Position numbers and translations under genes: made by a program
Notes under the pieces: generated by a model
The model's database searches: none
The model's input: the letters and a program-made list of their open reading frames with translations, nothing else
Told to the model about the DNA's origin: nothing
Origin: Cognatundibacterium griseum
GTDB lineage: Bacteria > Pseudomonadota > Gammaproteobacteria > Burkholderiales > Burkholderiaceae_D
NCBI RefSeq assembly: GCF_014284195.1
Contig: NZ_JACOGC010000003.1
Span: 281,060 to 345,059 of the forward strand
Direction of reading: 5' to 3'
DNA length: 64,000 nucleotides
Part shown: positions 1-8,180 of the stretch, one piece after another
Layout of the letters: every line of letters begins with the position of its first letter
How positions within the stretch are numbered: position 1 is the first letter of the stretch

Positions 1-1195
1 CACCAAAAATCAGGCGGGAAGTCCAGTCGAAAACACGGTCCACCCTGAACGATAAATGACGGGCCGCAGGCGCAGCCAGAATGGCAAGCGGTAATAACAG
101 CGGCAATGCGTAATTATCCCTGGCGGAAGCGGCGCGCCATAACACCAGCAACATAATCGAAAACACCAGCACACAAACCTGCAGCGCAGCAGAACTCCGC
201 CACTTGGCACGCTCTCGCCAGAGCGTCAGCGCGGCCAGCGGCAAGGCCGGGAAAGTAAACCACGGCAAAGTCGTGATCCAGAATCCGTCTGTGTGCGGTG
301 CACCCAGCTGCGCCACTGAAAAGCCGAAAAATCTGCCGATGTTATTCAGCCAGAACCAGTCCATGAACAAAGCCGGGGAACGCCCCAGCAAAGCCAGCGG
401 CCAGATCAGCAGCCACGGCAAAGAAAAACCCAGGGCAACCAGCAAGACATGCAGATACGCTTTCCTGCGCCACGATTGAAACAGCAGCGGCAACAAAACT
501 GCCGTCAGGCCAAACACACCCAGCGCCAATACCCCTTTTGCCATAAAACCGATACCAACACCTGTGCCCAGCAGCATGCCCGATCGCAGCGGATTATTTT
601 TTACCTCTGCAAATCCGGCGGTAGCAACCGCAAAACCGGTCAGCAAAGGAACATCCGTCAACATCATATGAGAATGTAAAAGCAGTCCCAGACAGGCCAG
701 CAAAGACATTATCGCGAAACGTCCGTAGCCCTTCCCCCACCAAGTACGGGCAGCCCAACCGGTAGCAATACAGGTAATGACCATAAAAACGCCGGTTGCC
801 AGCCGCGCACCGTCATGTAACGCCAACCAAGGAGAAAGCGTATTTGCAAGAACGGTAGCCAGCCAGTAATACAAAGGCGGTTTTTCCATAAATGGCTCGC
901 CTGCCATCATTGGCACAATCCAGTCACCACTTTCCAGCATGTGATGGATAATCCCAAATATATAAGTTTCATCCTGCTTCCAGGGATCGTGTCCGATCAA
1001 ACCAGGAAACAGGTAAATGGAAATCAAGATCAACAATGCGAACAATGCCGCATTGACACGTTGCGAAACCCATTCAATCAAGCAGGCAACAACAGATGCG
1101 TTACCTGTTTCACACAAGGCAACAGAAGCGGCGCCATCGCCGATAAGGCGAGGGCGAACAGAAAAGAAGGTACGCAACCAGTCAAGGAAAATCAT
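1..1195 (-). CDS. ArnT-like lipid-linked glycosyltransferase (GT-C fold), 3' end outside the window
   Basis: I read this frame directly from the minus strand; it stays open for 398 codons and runs off the left edge, so the C-terminus is missing. The ATG at 1195 is fixed by an in-frame TGA four codons upstream. After an unusually long N-terminus of about 47 residues comes a first membrane segment, then the acidic loop motif HDPWKQDE (residues 69-76) and EKPPLYYW (104-111). These are typical of the ArnT/PMT family, integral inner-membrane enzymes that move a sugar from a polyprenyl-phosphate carrier onto an acceptor such as lipid A. Many further hydrophobic segments follow. The acceptor cannot be deduced. 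Nothing nearby is a lipid A or O-antigen gene. Family confident, exact substrate unknown. Confidence 0.85.
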   Translation of the reverse strand, partial: MIFLDWLRTFFSVRPRLIGDGAASVALCETGNASVVACLIEWVSQRVNAALFALLILISIYLFPGLIGHDPWKQDETYIFGIIHHMLESGDWIVPMMAGEPFMEKPPLYYWLATVLANTLSPWLALHDGARLATGVFMVITCIATGWAARTWWGKGYGRFAIMSLLACLGLLLHSHMMLTDVPLLTGFAVATAGFAEVKNNPLRSGMLLGTGVGIGFMAKGVLALGVFGLTAVLLPLLFQSWRRKAYLHVLLVALGFSLPWLLIWPLALLGRSPALFMDWFWLNNIGRFFGFSVAQLGAPHTDGFWITTLPWFTFPALPLAALTLWRERAKWRSSAALQVCVLVFSIMLLVLWRAASARDNYALPLLLPLAILAAPAARHLSFRVDRVFDWTSRLIFG

Positions 1196-1535
1196 GTAAG
1201 CACATCAAGGGAAATACATTAAAGAGATGTGCAATGATTCATCGAACTATCAGGAGACGCGAAAATTTTCGCGATAAACGATACAAAGCACATAAATCCG
1301 GCCTGCTGAAATTAGCAGAACAACAAAAAAATTAACTCCGGAAGGTAACATATTGTATCTCAAATGCGAGTCTTTTTTTCTAAAATTTCTACTCCAAAAG
1401 CCAGATGACACGCAATTTTGCATTTGCGAAAAAACATTTTCAGAATAAATCCTCATGAAAATGCATGACGTCCTGATTTTTCATCTTCTAAATTGCAATT
1501 GAGCAATTTTTAATCAATGTCATGCGCTTTTATGA
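1196..1535. other. AT-rich intergenic region with a 16-bp perfect palindrome
   Basis: This gap lies between the glycosyltransferase start and the proC stop. It is clearly more AT-rich than its surroundings. It holds the perfect palindrome CGCGAAAATTTTCGCG at 1258-1273, about 60 bp upstream of the glycosyltransferase ATG. Near 1490-1509 a short AT-rich hairpin (AAATTGC/GCAATTT) could end the proC transcript. Two small open frames here (minus 1250-1456; plus 1234-1335) have no ribosome binding site or recognisable product. Confidence 0.5.
1258..1273. promoter_or_regulatory. 16-bp perfect palindrome, possible operator
   Basis: The sequence CGCGAAAATTTTCGCG equals its own reverse complement over all 16 bases. 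It sits in the upstream region of the glycosyltransferase gene, where an operator would be expected. No regulator is encoded beside it and I cannot assign a family, so function is inference from symmetry and position. Confidence 0.35.
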
Positions 1536-2363
1536 CTATGCTTGCTGACCAAACTCATCACCCAGTTCTGCTGCTCTGACAGCAGCGGCCTTGACGGCCG
1601 TTACGATGGACTGGCCGACCCCGGCGGCTTCCAGGCTGGACAAGGCGGCATACGTGGTTCCACCTTTTGAGGTCACCCGCTCACGCAGAATGCTGACTGG
1701 TTCACTGGAATGCATCGCCAGTTGAGCCGCTCCCTCAAAGGTGGCGATAGCAAACTGGTTGCCCTGTTCGGCGCTCAATCCCAGTTCCTGCGCTGCCTGT
1801 TGCAGGGCTTCGATAAAATAAAACACATAGGCGGGACCGCTGCCGGAGATAGCAGTGACGGCATCGATCTGCTGTTCCTGCGCCATCCAGGATGTCAACC
1901 CGACAGAACGCAGGATATCGTCAGCGATCTGCTGTTCGTGTGCGCTGACTCCGGGTAAGGCAAACATCCCGGTGATGCCTTTACCAACCAAGGCTGGCGT
2001 ATTCGGCATCGCCCGCACAATTTTGCCGTAAGCATTCAGCCAGCGAGAAATATCGCTGGCACGGATACCGGCAGCAATCGTAATCAGCAGCTGTTGCCGC
2101 ACATACGGTGCCAGTTCCCCGACCACATCTCTTAACTGTTGCGGCTTAACGGCAAGAATAATCACATCAGCATCCTGCAGGCGCGCATCCATCGCCAAAG
2201 CGGTGGTCACGCCAAATTCTGTTTCCAGGCGATTCAACGAAGTCTGGTTAACATCCACGACATGAATACAGGCAGGCAGTGTGAAATCAGGCAATAAGCC
2301 GCCAATCAATGCGCCCGCCATATTGCCGCCGCCGATAAAGGCAATTTTTAATTTATTTTGCAT
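1536..2363 (-). CDS. proC: Pyrroline-5-carboxylate reductase
   Basis: Cytosolic NAD(P)H-dependent enzyme for the last step of proline synthesis, reducing pyrroline-5-carboxylate to proline. The 275-residue product has the N-terminal Rossmann motif GGGNMAG (residues 11-17) and the C-terminal P5C reductase signature around 229-250 (RVTSKGGTTYAAL). The frame extends 25 codons further upstream, but the ATG at 2363 (protein begins MQNKLKIAF) places the Rossmann motif at its usual distance from the start. That start overlaps the 3' end of yggS by 11 bp, indicating co-transcription. The yggS-proC pairing is widespread in bacteria. Confidence 0.95.
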   Translation of the reverse strand: MQNKLKIAFIGGGNMAGALIGGLLPDFTLPACIHVVDVNQTSLNRLETEFGVTTALAMDARLQDADVIILAVKPQQLRDVVGELAPYVRQQLLITIAAGIRASDISRWLNAYGKIVRAMPNTPALVGKGITGMFALPGVSAHEQQIADDILRSVGLTSWMAQEQQIDAVTAISGSGPAYVFYFIEALQQAAQELGLSAEQGNQFAIATFEGAAQLAMHSSEPVSILRERVTSKGGTTYAALSSLEAAGVGQSIVTAVKAAAVRAAELGDEFGQQA

Positions 2364-3057
2364 AATTCCTGCTCCCAAAAATTCCTGTTCCGATTCTGAC
2401 CATCGTACTGCCTTCCGCGATCGCGGCATGCATGTCACTGCTCATTCCCATTGATAATGTATCAAGAGGAATGCCTCGCGCAATCAACTGATCCTGCAAG
2501 GCACGCAGCCGCTGAAAAGCTGCACGCTGCACGACAAAATCCGTGGCCGGCGCAGGCACGGCCATCAGACCGCGCAACCGGATTTTCGGCAGTCCGCTGA
2601 TCCGCCCGGCCAGCGCCAGCACTTCGTCTGGCGAGACCCCGCTTTTGCTGTCTTCACCACTGATATTCACCTGCAGACAGATATTCATATCCGGATAATC
2701 CGGAGGGCGCTGCTCAGACAAGCGATACGCAATCTTCTCCCGGTCGACGGAATGCACCCAGTCAAAATGCTCCGCAATCGGTTTCGTTTTGTTACTTTGT
2801 ATCGGTCCGATGAAATGCCACTCCAGCGCAAATTCAGGCACACTTTGTTTGAGGAACGCAATCTTGTCGAGTGCCTCCTGCAGGTAATTTTCGCCAAAAG
2901 CACGCTGCCCGCAGCGCGCCGCCTCGATAATGGCATCGGTTCCAAAAGTCTTGGAAACCGCCAGTAAACGTACGCTGGAAGCAGGTCGCCCATATTGCAG
3001 CTCGGTGCGCCTGATATCAGACAATACGGCTTGCAAGTTGTCAGAAATTAAGGACAT
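2353..3057 (-). CDS. yggS: PLP homeostasis protein, YggS family
   Basis: Pyridoxal-phosphate-binding protein of the YggS/PLPBP family (234 residues). It resembles the N-terminal barrel of alanine racemase but is generally regarded as a PLP-balancing protein without racemase activity. The PLP lysine lies in LLAVSKTFG (K36). FGENYLQEA and IGPIQSNKTK are typical family segments, and the C-terminus carries the conserved SMGMSSDMHAAIAEGSTMVRIG region. It is the first gene of a two-gene unit with proC and is divergent from pilT across 109 bp, which must hold promoters for both directions. Confidence 0.93.
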   Translation of the reverse strand: MSLISDNLQAVLSDIRRTELQYGRPASSVRLLAVSKTFGTDAIIEAARCGQRAFGENYLQEALDKIAFLKQSVPEFALEWHFIGPIQSNKTKPIAEHFDWVHSVDREKIAYRLSEQRPPDYPDMNICLQVNISGEDSKSGVSPDEVLALAGRISGLPKIRLRGLMAVPAPATDFVVQRAAFQRLRALQDQLIARGIPLDTLSMGMSSDMHAAIAEGSTMVRIGTGIFGSRNYAK

Positions 3058-3166
3058 AATCGAACAGTTTTGTATGAAACTTCACTCAATCCGGGCTGCA
3101 CCAATCCGCAGCCCCCTTGTGTCATGCCGGCCATCCAAGGATGGCGCACTAATAGCGGAATTATAA

Positions 3167-4210
3167 ATGGACATCTCTGAGCTACTTGCGTTCTCGGTCA
3201 AGAATAACGCTTCCGACTTACATCTTTCTTCCGGCCTGCCACCCATGATACGTGTACATGGCGATGTGCGGCGCATCAATCTGCCGCCGCTGGAACACAA
3301 AGACGTGCATGAACTGATTTACGACATCATGAACGATTCCCAGCGCAAGATTTACGAAGAAACGCTGGAATGTGATTTTTCCTTTTCGATTCCCGGTCTG
3401 GCCCGTTTCCGTGTCAACGCCTTCAATCAGGAACGGGGACCAGCGGCAGTTATGCGTACCATTCCCTCCAAAATCCTGACGCTGGAACAGCTAAACGCAC
3501 CGAAGATTTTTGCCGATCTCGCGTTAAAACCGCGTGGTCTGGTACTGGTGACTGGCCCGACGGGCTCCGGTAAATCCACGACTCTGGCCGGAATGGTGAA
3601 TCATCTCAATGAAAACGAATACGGCCACATCCTGACCGTTGAAGACCCGATTGAATTCGTCCATGAATCCAAAAAATGTCTGATCAATCAGCGCGAAGTC
3701 GGGCCGCATACCATGTCCTTCAACAACGCGCTGCGTTCTGCGCTGCGTGAAGATCCGGATGCGATTCTGGTTGGTGAATTGCGTGATCTGGAAACCATCC
3801 GTCTGGCGCTGACCGCTGCAGAAACCGGCCATCTGGTGTTCGGCACCCTGCATACCTCGTCAGCGGCAAAAACCATTGACCGTATTGTCGACGTGTTCCC
3901 GGCGGAAGAAAAGGAAATGGTGCGCTCCATGCTGTCGGAATCCTTACAGGCGGTGATTTCACAAACCCTGCTGAAAACCAAGGACGGCTCCGGACGGGTC
4001 GCAGCACATGAAATCATGATTGGCTCGCCCGCGATCAGAAACCTGATTCGTGAAGCCAAAGTCGCCCAGATGTACTCAGCCATCCAGACTGGCAACAATC
4101 TCGGCATGCAGACGCTGGATCAGAATCTGACCGATCTGGTCAGGCGCAATGTCATTTCGGTGGGAACAGCACGGGCTGCCGCCAAAATTCCTGAAAACTT
4201 CCCAGGCTAA
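3167..4210 (+). CDS. pilT: Type IV pilus retraction ATPase PilT
   Basis: Hexameric cytoplasmic ATPase that depolymerises type IV pili and drives twitching motility. The 347-residue protein has an N-terminal PAS-like region, Walker A GPTGSGKST at residues 130-138, and the C-terminal AIRNLIRE motif that is diagnostic for PilT and required for retraction. The length matches the family. It is followed after 25 bp by pilU. The matching chemosensory genes (pilG to chpA) are about 42 kb away in this window. No strong ribosome binding site is visible before the ATG. Confidence 0.97.
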   Translation: MDISELLAFSVKNNASDLHLSSGLPPMIRVHGDVRRINLPPLEHKDVHELIYDIMNDSQRKIYEETLECDFSFSIPGLARFRVNAFNQERGPAAVMRTIPSKILTLEQLNAPKIFADLALKPRGLVLVTGPTGSGKSTTLAGMVNHLNENEYGHILTVEDPIEFVHESKKCLINQREVGPHTMSFNNALRSALREDPDAILVGELRDLETIRLALTAAETGHLVFGTLHTSSAAKTIDRIVDVFPAEEKEMVRSMLSESLQAVISQTLLKTKDGSGRVAAHEIMIGSPAIRNLIREAKVAQMYSAIQTGNNLGMQTLDQNLTDLVRRNVISVGTARAAAKIPENFPG

Positions 4211-4235
4211 CCTGAAACGATAGGAGCATCCCGAC

Positions 4236-5372
4236 ATGGAACGCGATCAGGCCACAAAATTCATGCATGACCTGCTGAGACTGATGCTCAGCAAAAACGG
4301 ATCCGATTTATTCATCACCGCAGACTTTCCTCCTGCTTTCAAAATTGACGGCAGAGTGACTCCGGTTTCCAACCAGCCGCTGACACCAGCGCATACTGTC
4401 GATCTTGCGCGCGCCATCATGAACGATAAACAGGCCGCCGAATTTGAATCATCCAAGGAATGTAATTTCGCGATCAATCCGGCAGGCATGGGGCGTTTCC
4501 GCGTTTCCGCCTTTATGCAGCAGGGCCGCGTCGGGATGGTGCTGCGGACGATCACAACCGCCATTCCCAAATTTGACGAACTTGGCCTTCCGGAAAATCT
4601 GAAAGAAATTGCCATGACCAAACGGGGGCTGGTCATCATGGTGGGGGCCACCGGTTCCGGTAAGTCCACCACGCTTGCGGCAATGGTCGGATACCGCAAC
4701 CAGCACAGTTACGGTCACATCATCACCATTGAAGACCCGATCGAATACGTGCATCCTCACGCAAACTGCATCGTCACTCAGCGTGAAGTGGGTATTGACA
4801 CAGAAGACTGGGGCGCCGCACTGAAGAACTCGTTACGGCAGGCGCCGGACGTCATCCAGATCGGCGAAATCCGGGACAGGGAAACGATGGATTTTGCGGT
4901 CGCCTTTGCAGAAACCGGACATCTCTGCCTCGCCACCCTGCACGCCAACAGCGCCAACCAGGCACTTGACCGTATCATCAACTTCTTCCCGGAAGAACGC
5001 CGCGCCCAGCTCCTGATGGATCTGTCGCTGAATCTGAAGTCCGTGATTTCCCAGCGCCTGATTCCCCTCAAAGGCCGCAAGGGGCGGGTTGCCGCTGTCG
5101 AAATCATGCTGAACTCGCCTTTGGTTTCTGATCTGATTTTTAAGGGACAGGTGCATGAAATCAAAGAAATCATGAAAAAATCCCGCGAACTCGGGATGCA
5201 GACTTTTGATCAGGCTTTGTTTGACTTACATGAGGCCGACCAGATTTCATACGAAGACGCATTACGCAATGCCGATTCCGTCAATGAATTACGTCTGGCG
5301 ATCATGCTCAAGGGAAAAGAAGCCAAAGAACGTGACCTGAGTGCAGGCACACACCACCTGGGGATCGTATGA
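4236..5372 (+). CDS. pilU: PilT-dependent retraction ATPase PilU
   Basis: Paralogue of PilT (378 residues) that assists retraction under load and works only with PilT. Walker A is GATGSGKST at residues 137-145, and the GEIRD Walker B-type segment is present. The C-terminus is longer than in PilT, ending in an extra charged tail, as is typical of PilU. An AGGAG ribosome binding site precedes the ATG. The last codon overlaps the next gene in an ATGA arrangement, so pilT, pilU and the glutathione peroxidase gene are probably one transcript. Confidence 0.95.
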   Translation: MERDQATKFMHDLLRLMLSKNGSDLFITADFPPAFKIDGRVTPVSNQPLTPAHTVDLARAIMNDKQAAEFESSKECNFAINPAGMGRFRVSAFMQQGRVGMVLRTITTAIPKFDELGLPENLKEIAMTKRGLVIMVGATGSGKSTTLAAMVGYRNQHSYGHIITIEDPIEYVHPHANCIVTQREVGIDTEDWGAALKNSLRQAPDVIQIGEIRDRETMDFAVAFAETGHLCLATLHANSANQALDRIINFFPEERRAQLLMDLSLNLKSVISQRLIPLKGRKGRVAAVEIMLNSPLVSDLIFKGQVHEIKEIMKKSRELGMQTFDQALFDLHEADQISYEDALRNADSVNELRLAIMLKGKEAKERDLSAGTHHLGIV

Positions 5373-5857
5373 TGAGCGCACTGGATTACACGGCAACCAA
5401 CCTGCAGGGAAAAGAAACCGATCTGCGCCAGTATCTGGGGCAGGTTGTGCTGATCGTGAACACGGCCAGCCAGTGCGGTTTTACCCCGCAATACAAAGGG
5501 CTGGAGGAGGTGTACCAGCAGTTCAGGGATCAGGGTGTCGTCGTGCTGGGTTTTCCTTGCAATCAGTTCGGTCATCAGGAGCCCGGCGATGCGGATCAGA
5601 TCGGCCACTTCTGCGAAAAAAATTACGGCGTCACTTTCCCCTTGTTTGAGAAAGTCGACGTCAACGGGAAAAATGCCCACCCCTTATTCCAGCATTTAAA
5701 ATCGGCGGCGCCAGGCGTTCTGGGAACGCAGGCAATCAAATGGAATTTCACCAAATTCCTGATCGGGAAAAATGGCCAGGTCTTTAAACGTTATGCCCCG
5801 CAAACCACTCCGGCAGAAATCACGGATGATATCCGCGCGTTGCTGGCAATGACCTGA
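5369..5857 (+). CDS. Glutathione peroxidase family thiol peroxidase
   Basis: Peroxidase of the GPx/BtuE family (162 residues) that reduces peroxides with a catalytic cysteine. Cys36 in TASQCGFT is the peroxidatic residue (cysteine, not selenocysteine). The FPCNQFG motif (Cys64, Gln66) and WNFTKFL complete the active-site set. No signal peptide is present, so it is cytosolic. Bacterial members often use thioredoxin rather than glutathione as reductant, and the sequence does not decide this. Its start overlaps the end of pilU by 4 bp, an unusual placement behind pilus retraction genes. Confidence 0.92.
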   Translation: MMSALDYTATNLQGKETDLRQYLGQVVLIVNTASQCGFTPQYKGLEEVYQQFRDQGVVVLGFPCNQFGHQEPGDADQIGHFCEKNYGVTFPLFEKVDVNGKNAHPLFQHLKSAAPGVLGTQAIKWNFTKFLIGKNGQVFKRYAPQTTPAEITDDIRALLAMT

Positions 5858-5863
5858 AGTCAG

Positions 5864-6589
5864 TCAGATCATTCCCAGACCGCGCAATGCCAGCGGCAGC
5901 AGGATTGCCGTCAGCAACCCGGATAACCCCATTGCCAGACCGGCAAACGCACCAGCCTGCTCACTCATCTGGAATGCCCGTGCAGTACCAATGCCATGCC
6001 CGCTGACACCCAGCGCAAAGCCACGGATGCTGTCATCCCTGACCCGCAGCAGAGTTAAAATCACGGAAGCCATCATCGCCGCCGTGATTCCCGTCAGCAT
6101 CACCAAAGCAGCCGTCAGGGAAGGCAGACCACCGACCTTTTCCGTGATGCCCATTGCGATTGCCATCGTGACTGACTTTGATGCCAGCGATAGAACGGTA
6201 ATCCTGGATGCCCCTGTGATATGCGCAATCCCCATTGCAGTCACGATAGCAACCGCACTGCCAAGAACCGATGCCGTTAAAAATGCCAGCCAGTTCCGGC
6301 GCAGCTGATTGATTTGCTGATATAGCGGAACTGCCAGCGCCACAGTCGCTGGTCCCAGCAGGAAGTGTACGAACTGAGCACCAGAAAAATACGTACTGTA
6401 AGAAGTATTCGTCAGCGTCAGAATCAGGATAAGCAATGCCACAGCAATCGCAACAGGATTTGCCAGTGGACTAAACCGGCACCGGACATAAATCGCATAA
6501 GCGAGCTGGTATGCCAGCAAAGTGGCAGTCAGCCCCAGCAAGGGCGAAGTCGCCAGATAAACCCAGATTTCACTGAAACGGCTACTCAT
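5864..6589 (-). CDS. lrgB: LrgB-family membrane transporter subunit
   Basis: Integral membrane protein of the LrgB/CidB family (241 residues, many hydrophobic helices). The segments SLASKSVTMAIAMGI and GVSGHGIGTARA are the conserved half of this family. The ATG at 6589 overlaps the stop of lrgA by 4 bp (ATGA); a longer frame upstream lies inside lrgA and was discarded. LrgAB was first described in murein hydrolase control. Later work links the family to small organic acids: the plant plastid glycolate/glycerate transporter is an LrgA-LrgB fusion, and a Bacillus pair moves pyruvate. Here it ends a glycolate oxidase operon, so glycolate transport is the best inference. Confidence 0.88.
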   Translation of the reverse strand: MSSRFSEIWVYLATSPLLGLTATLLAYQLAYAIYVRCRFSPLANPVAIAVALLILILTLTNTSYSTYFSGAQFVHFLLGPATVALAVPLYQQINQLRRNWLAFLTASVLGSAVAIVTAMGIAHITGASRITVLSLASKSVTMAIAMGITEKVGGLPSLTAALVMLTGITAAMMASVILTLLRVRDDSIRGFALGVSGHGIGTARAFQMSEQAGAFAGLAMGLSGLLTAILLPLALRGLGMI

Positions 6590-6918
6590 TTTTGCAGGTG
6601 CTTCGCACACAAGGCAGTGACGACAATCGATAACGCCGTGCTGACCAGCAAAGCCAGCAGCAGCGGCAGCCATTCATTCAGCACACGCTGTCCATGCACC
6701 ATGATTCCGACGCCGGCAGGTATGAACAGTAACGATAAATGTCTGAGCAAGGCCTGAACATCCGGCAGTAATTTTTCTGCCATGCCTTTTCGCGCCAGCA
6801 GGCACAAAAACAGCATCAGCATACCGATTACCGGCCCCGGAACCGGCCAGCCGAACAGATGCACGATCCCCTCACCGATCGACTGGAAAATCAGTAATAT
6901 CGAGAAAGTCCGCAGCAT
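6586..6918 (-). CDS. lrgA: LrgA/CidA-family membrane protein
   Basis: Small inner-membrane partner of LrgB (110 residues, about four hydrophobic segments). The stretch GWPVPGPVIGMLMLF and the segment LSLLFIPAGVGIM are hallmarks of the LrgA/CidA family. The gene starts 32 bp after the glcF stop on the same strand and overlaps lrgB by 4 bp, so it is translationally coupled to lrgB and probably transcribed with glcDEF. The family is normal length and no residue appears lost. Confidence 0.9.
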   Translation of the reverse strand: MLRTFSILLIFQSIGEGIVHLFGWPVPGPVIGMLMLFLCLLARKGMAEKLLPDVQALLRHLSLLFIPAGVGIMVHGQRVLNEWLPLLLALLVSTALSIVVTALCAKHLQK

Positions 6919-6950
6919 GTCTGCCTCTTTTCAGAATCAGCAGTAATCAC

Positions 6951-8174
6951 TTAATGCAGGGCCTGTTCCAGCAATTCTATCCAGTGCAGAACAGGTTTGT
7001 CGGTACCGGACTGCAAATGCGTGATGCAACCGATATTGGCGGAAACAATCGTATCTGGCGAGGTTGCCAGCAGTTTTTCCAGTTTATTGTCCCGCAAACG
7101 GTAAGATAAATCCGGCTGCAATACCGAATAAGTACCGGCAGAACCGCAGCACAAATGGCTGTCGGCGCACAATTGCACATCCACGCCGGCAGCACGCAGG
7201 ATACCTTCGACTTTGCCACGAATCTGCTGCCCGTGCTGCAACGTGCACGGCGGGTGCCAGGTAATGCGCTGCGTGATTTTTCCTTGCATTCTGGCGGCAA
7301 TCTGTGACTCGAAGTCCGGCAGGATTTCGCTTAAATCTTTGGTCAGTGCGGAAACCTGACGGGCCTTTTCTGCATAGGCAGTATCGTGCGCCAGCAAATG
7401 GCCGTAGTCCTTCACCGTTACCCCGCAACCGGATGCCGTCATGACAATCGCTTCGGCACCGGCTTCAATAGCCGGCCACCAGGCGTCGATATTACGCCGC
7501 ATGTCGTCCAGTGCGGCTTCCTGATCATTCAGGTGAAACCGGATCGCGCCGCAGCACCCTGCTTTGGGAGCCACGATCAGCTGCACGCCCAGCATATCCA
7601 GCACCCGTGCCGCGGCGCTATTGATGTTCGGCGACATGGCAGGCTGTACGCAGCCATCCAGCAGCAGCATTTTGCGTGCATGGTTTGTTACCGGCCATGT
7701 AATCGCAGGTTTTTTTTCCGGTACTTTTGCGCGTAACGCCGCTGGCAGCACAGGACGCATCGCCTGTCCCAGGCGCATGGCGGGTTTGAATATCCATGGC
7801 CTCGGCAAGAGTTCTTTCAAGCCTGTCCTTAACATCTGCTGCACCGGCGACCGTCCCACTTGCCGCTCGACGACCTGCCGGCCGATATCGAGCAGACGGC
7901 CATATTGCACACCGGACGGACAGGTGGATTCACAATTACGGCAAGTCAGACAGCGATCCAGATGCTGTTGTGTTTTCCGGGTCGCCGGCTTACCTTCCAG
8001 CACCTGCTTGATCAGATAGATACGGCCACGCGGTCCGTCCAGCTCGTCACCCAGCAACTGATACGTCGGGCAGGTTGCAGTACAGAAGCCGCAATGCACG
8101 CATTTCCGTAAAATGTCATCAGCTTCTTTGCCTTCGCGGCTGTCTTTTATAAAATCGGCGAGATTGGTTTGCAT
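6951..8174 (-). CDS. glcF: Glycolate oxidase iron-sulfur subunit
   Basis: Iron-sulfur subunit of the membrane-associated glycolate dehydrogenase, which oxidises glycolate to glyoxylate and passes electrons to the quinone pool. The 407-residue protein has two 4Fe-4S ferredoxin-type motifs near the N-terminus (CVHCGFCTATCP at residues 25-36 and CLTCRNCESTCP at 75-86). Two cysteine-rich CCG domains follow (GCCGAIRFH and LCCGSAGTY). It lies 6 bp downstream of glcE. The length is that of GlcF. Confidence 0.96.
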   Translation of the reverse strand: MQTNLADFIKDSREGKEADDILRKCVHCGFCTATCPTYQLLGDELDGPRGRIYLIKQVLEGKPATRKTQQHLDRCLTCRNCESTCPSGVQYGRLLDIGRQVVERQVGRSPVQQMLRTGLKELLPRPWIFKPAMRLGQAMRPVLPAALRAKVPEKKPAITWPVTNHARKMLLLDGCVQPAMSPNINSAAARVLDMLGVQLIVAPKAGCCGAIRFHLNDQEAALDDMRRNIDAWWPAIEAGAEAIVMTASGCGVTVKDYGHLLAHDTAYAEKARQVSALTKDLSEILPDFESQIAARMQGKITQRITWHPPCTLQHGQQIRGKVEGILRAAGVDVQLCADSHLCCGSAGTYSVLQPDLSYRLRDNKLEKLLATSPDTIVSANIGCITHLQSGTDKPVLHWIELLEQALH

Positions 8175-8180
8175 GATGAA

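Noticed and set aside
1234..1335. 33-codon basic open frame on the plus strand including the palindrome
   Set aside because: No ribosome binding site and no homologue recognised; too short to separate from chance in AT-rich DNA.
1250..1456. 68-codon minus-strand frame in the same gap
   Set aside because: No start signal and no domain; the region looks non-coding.
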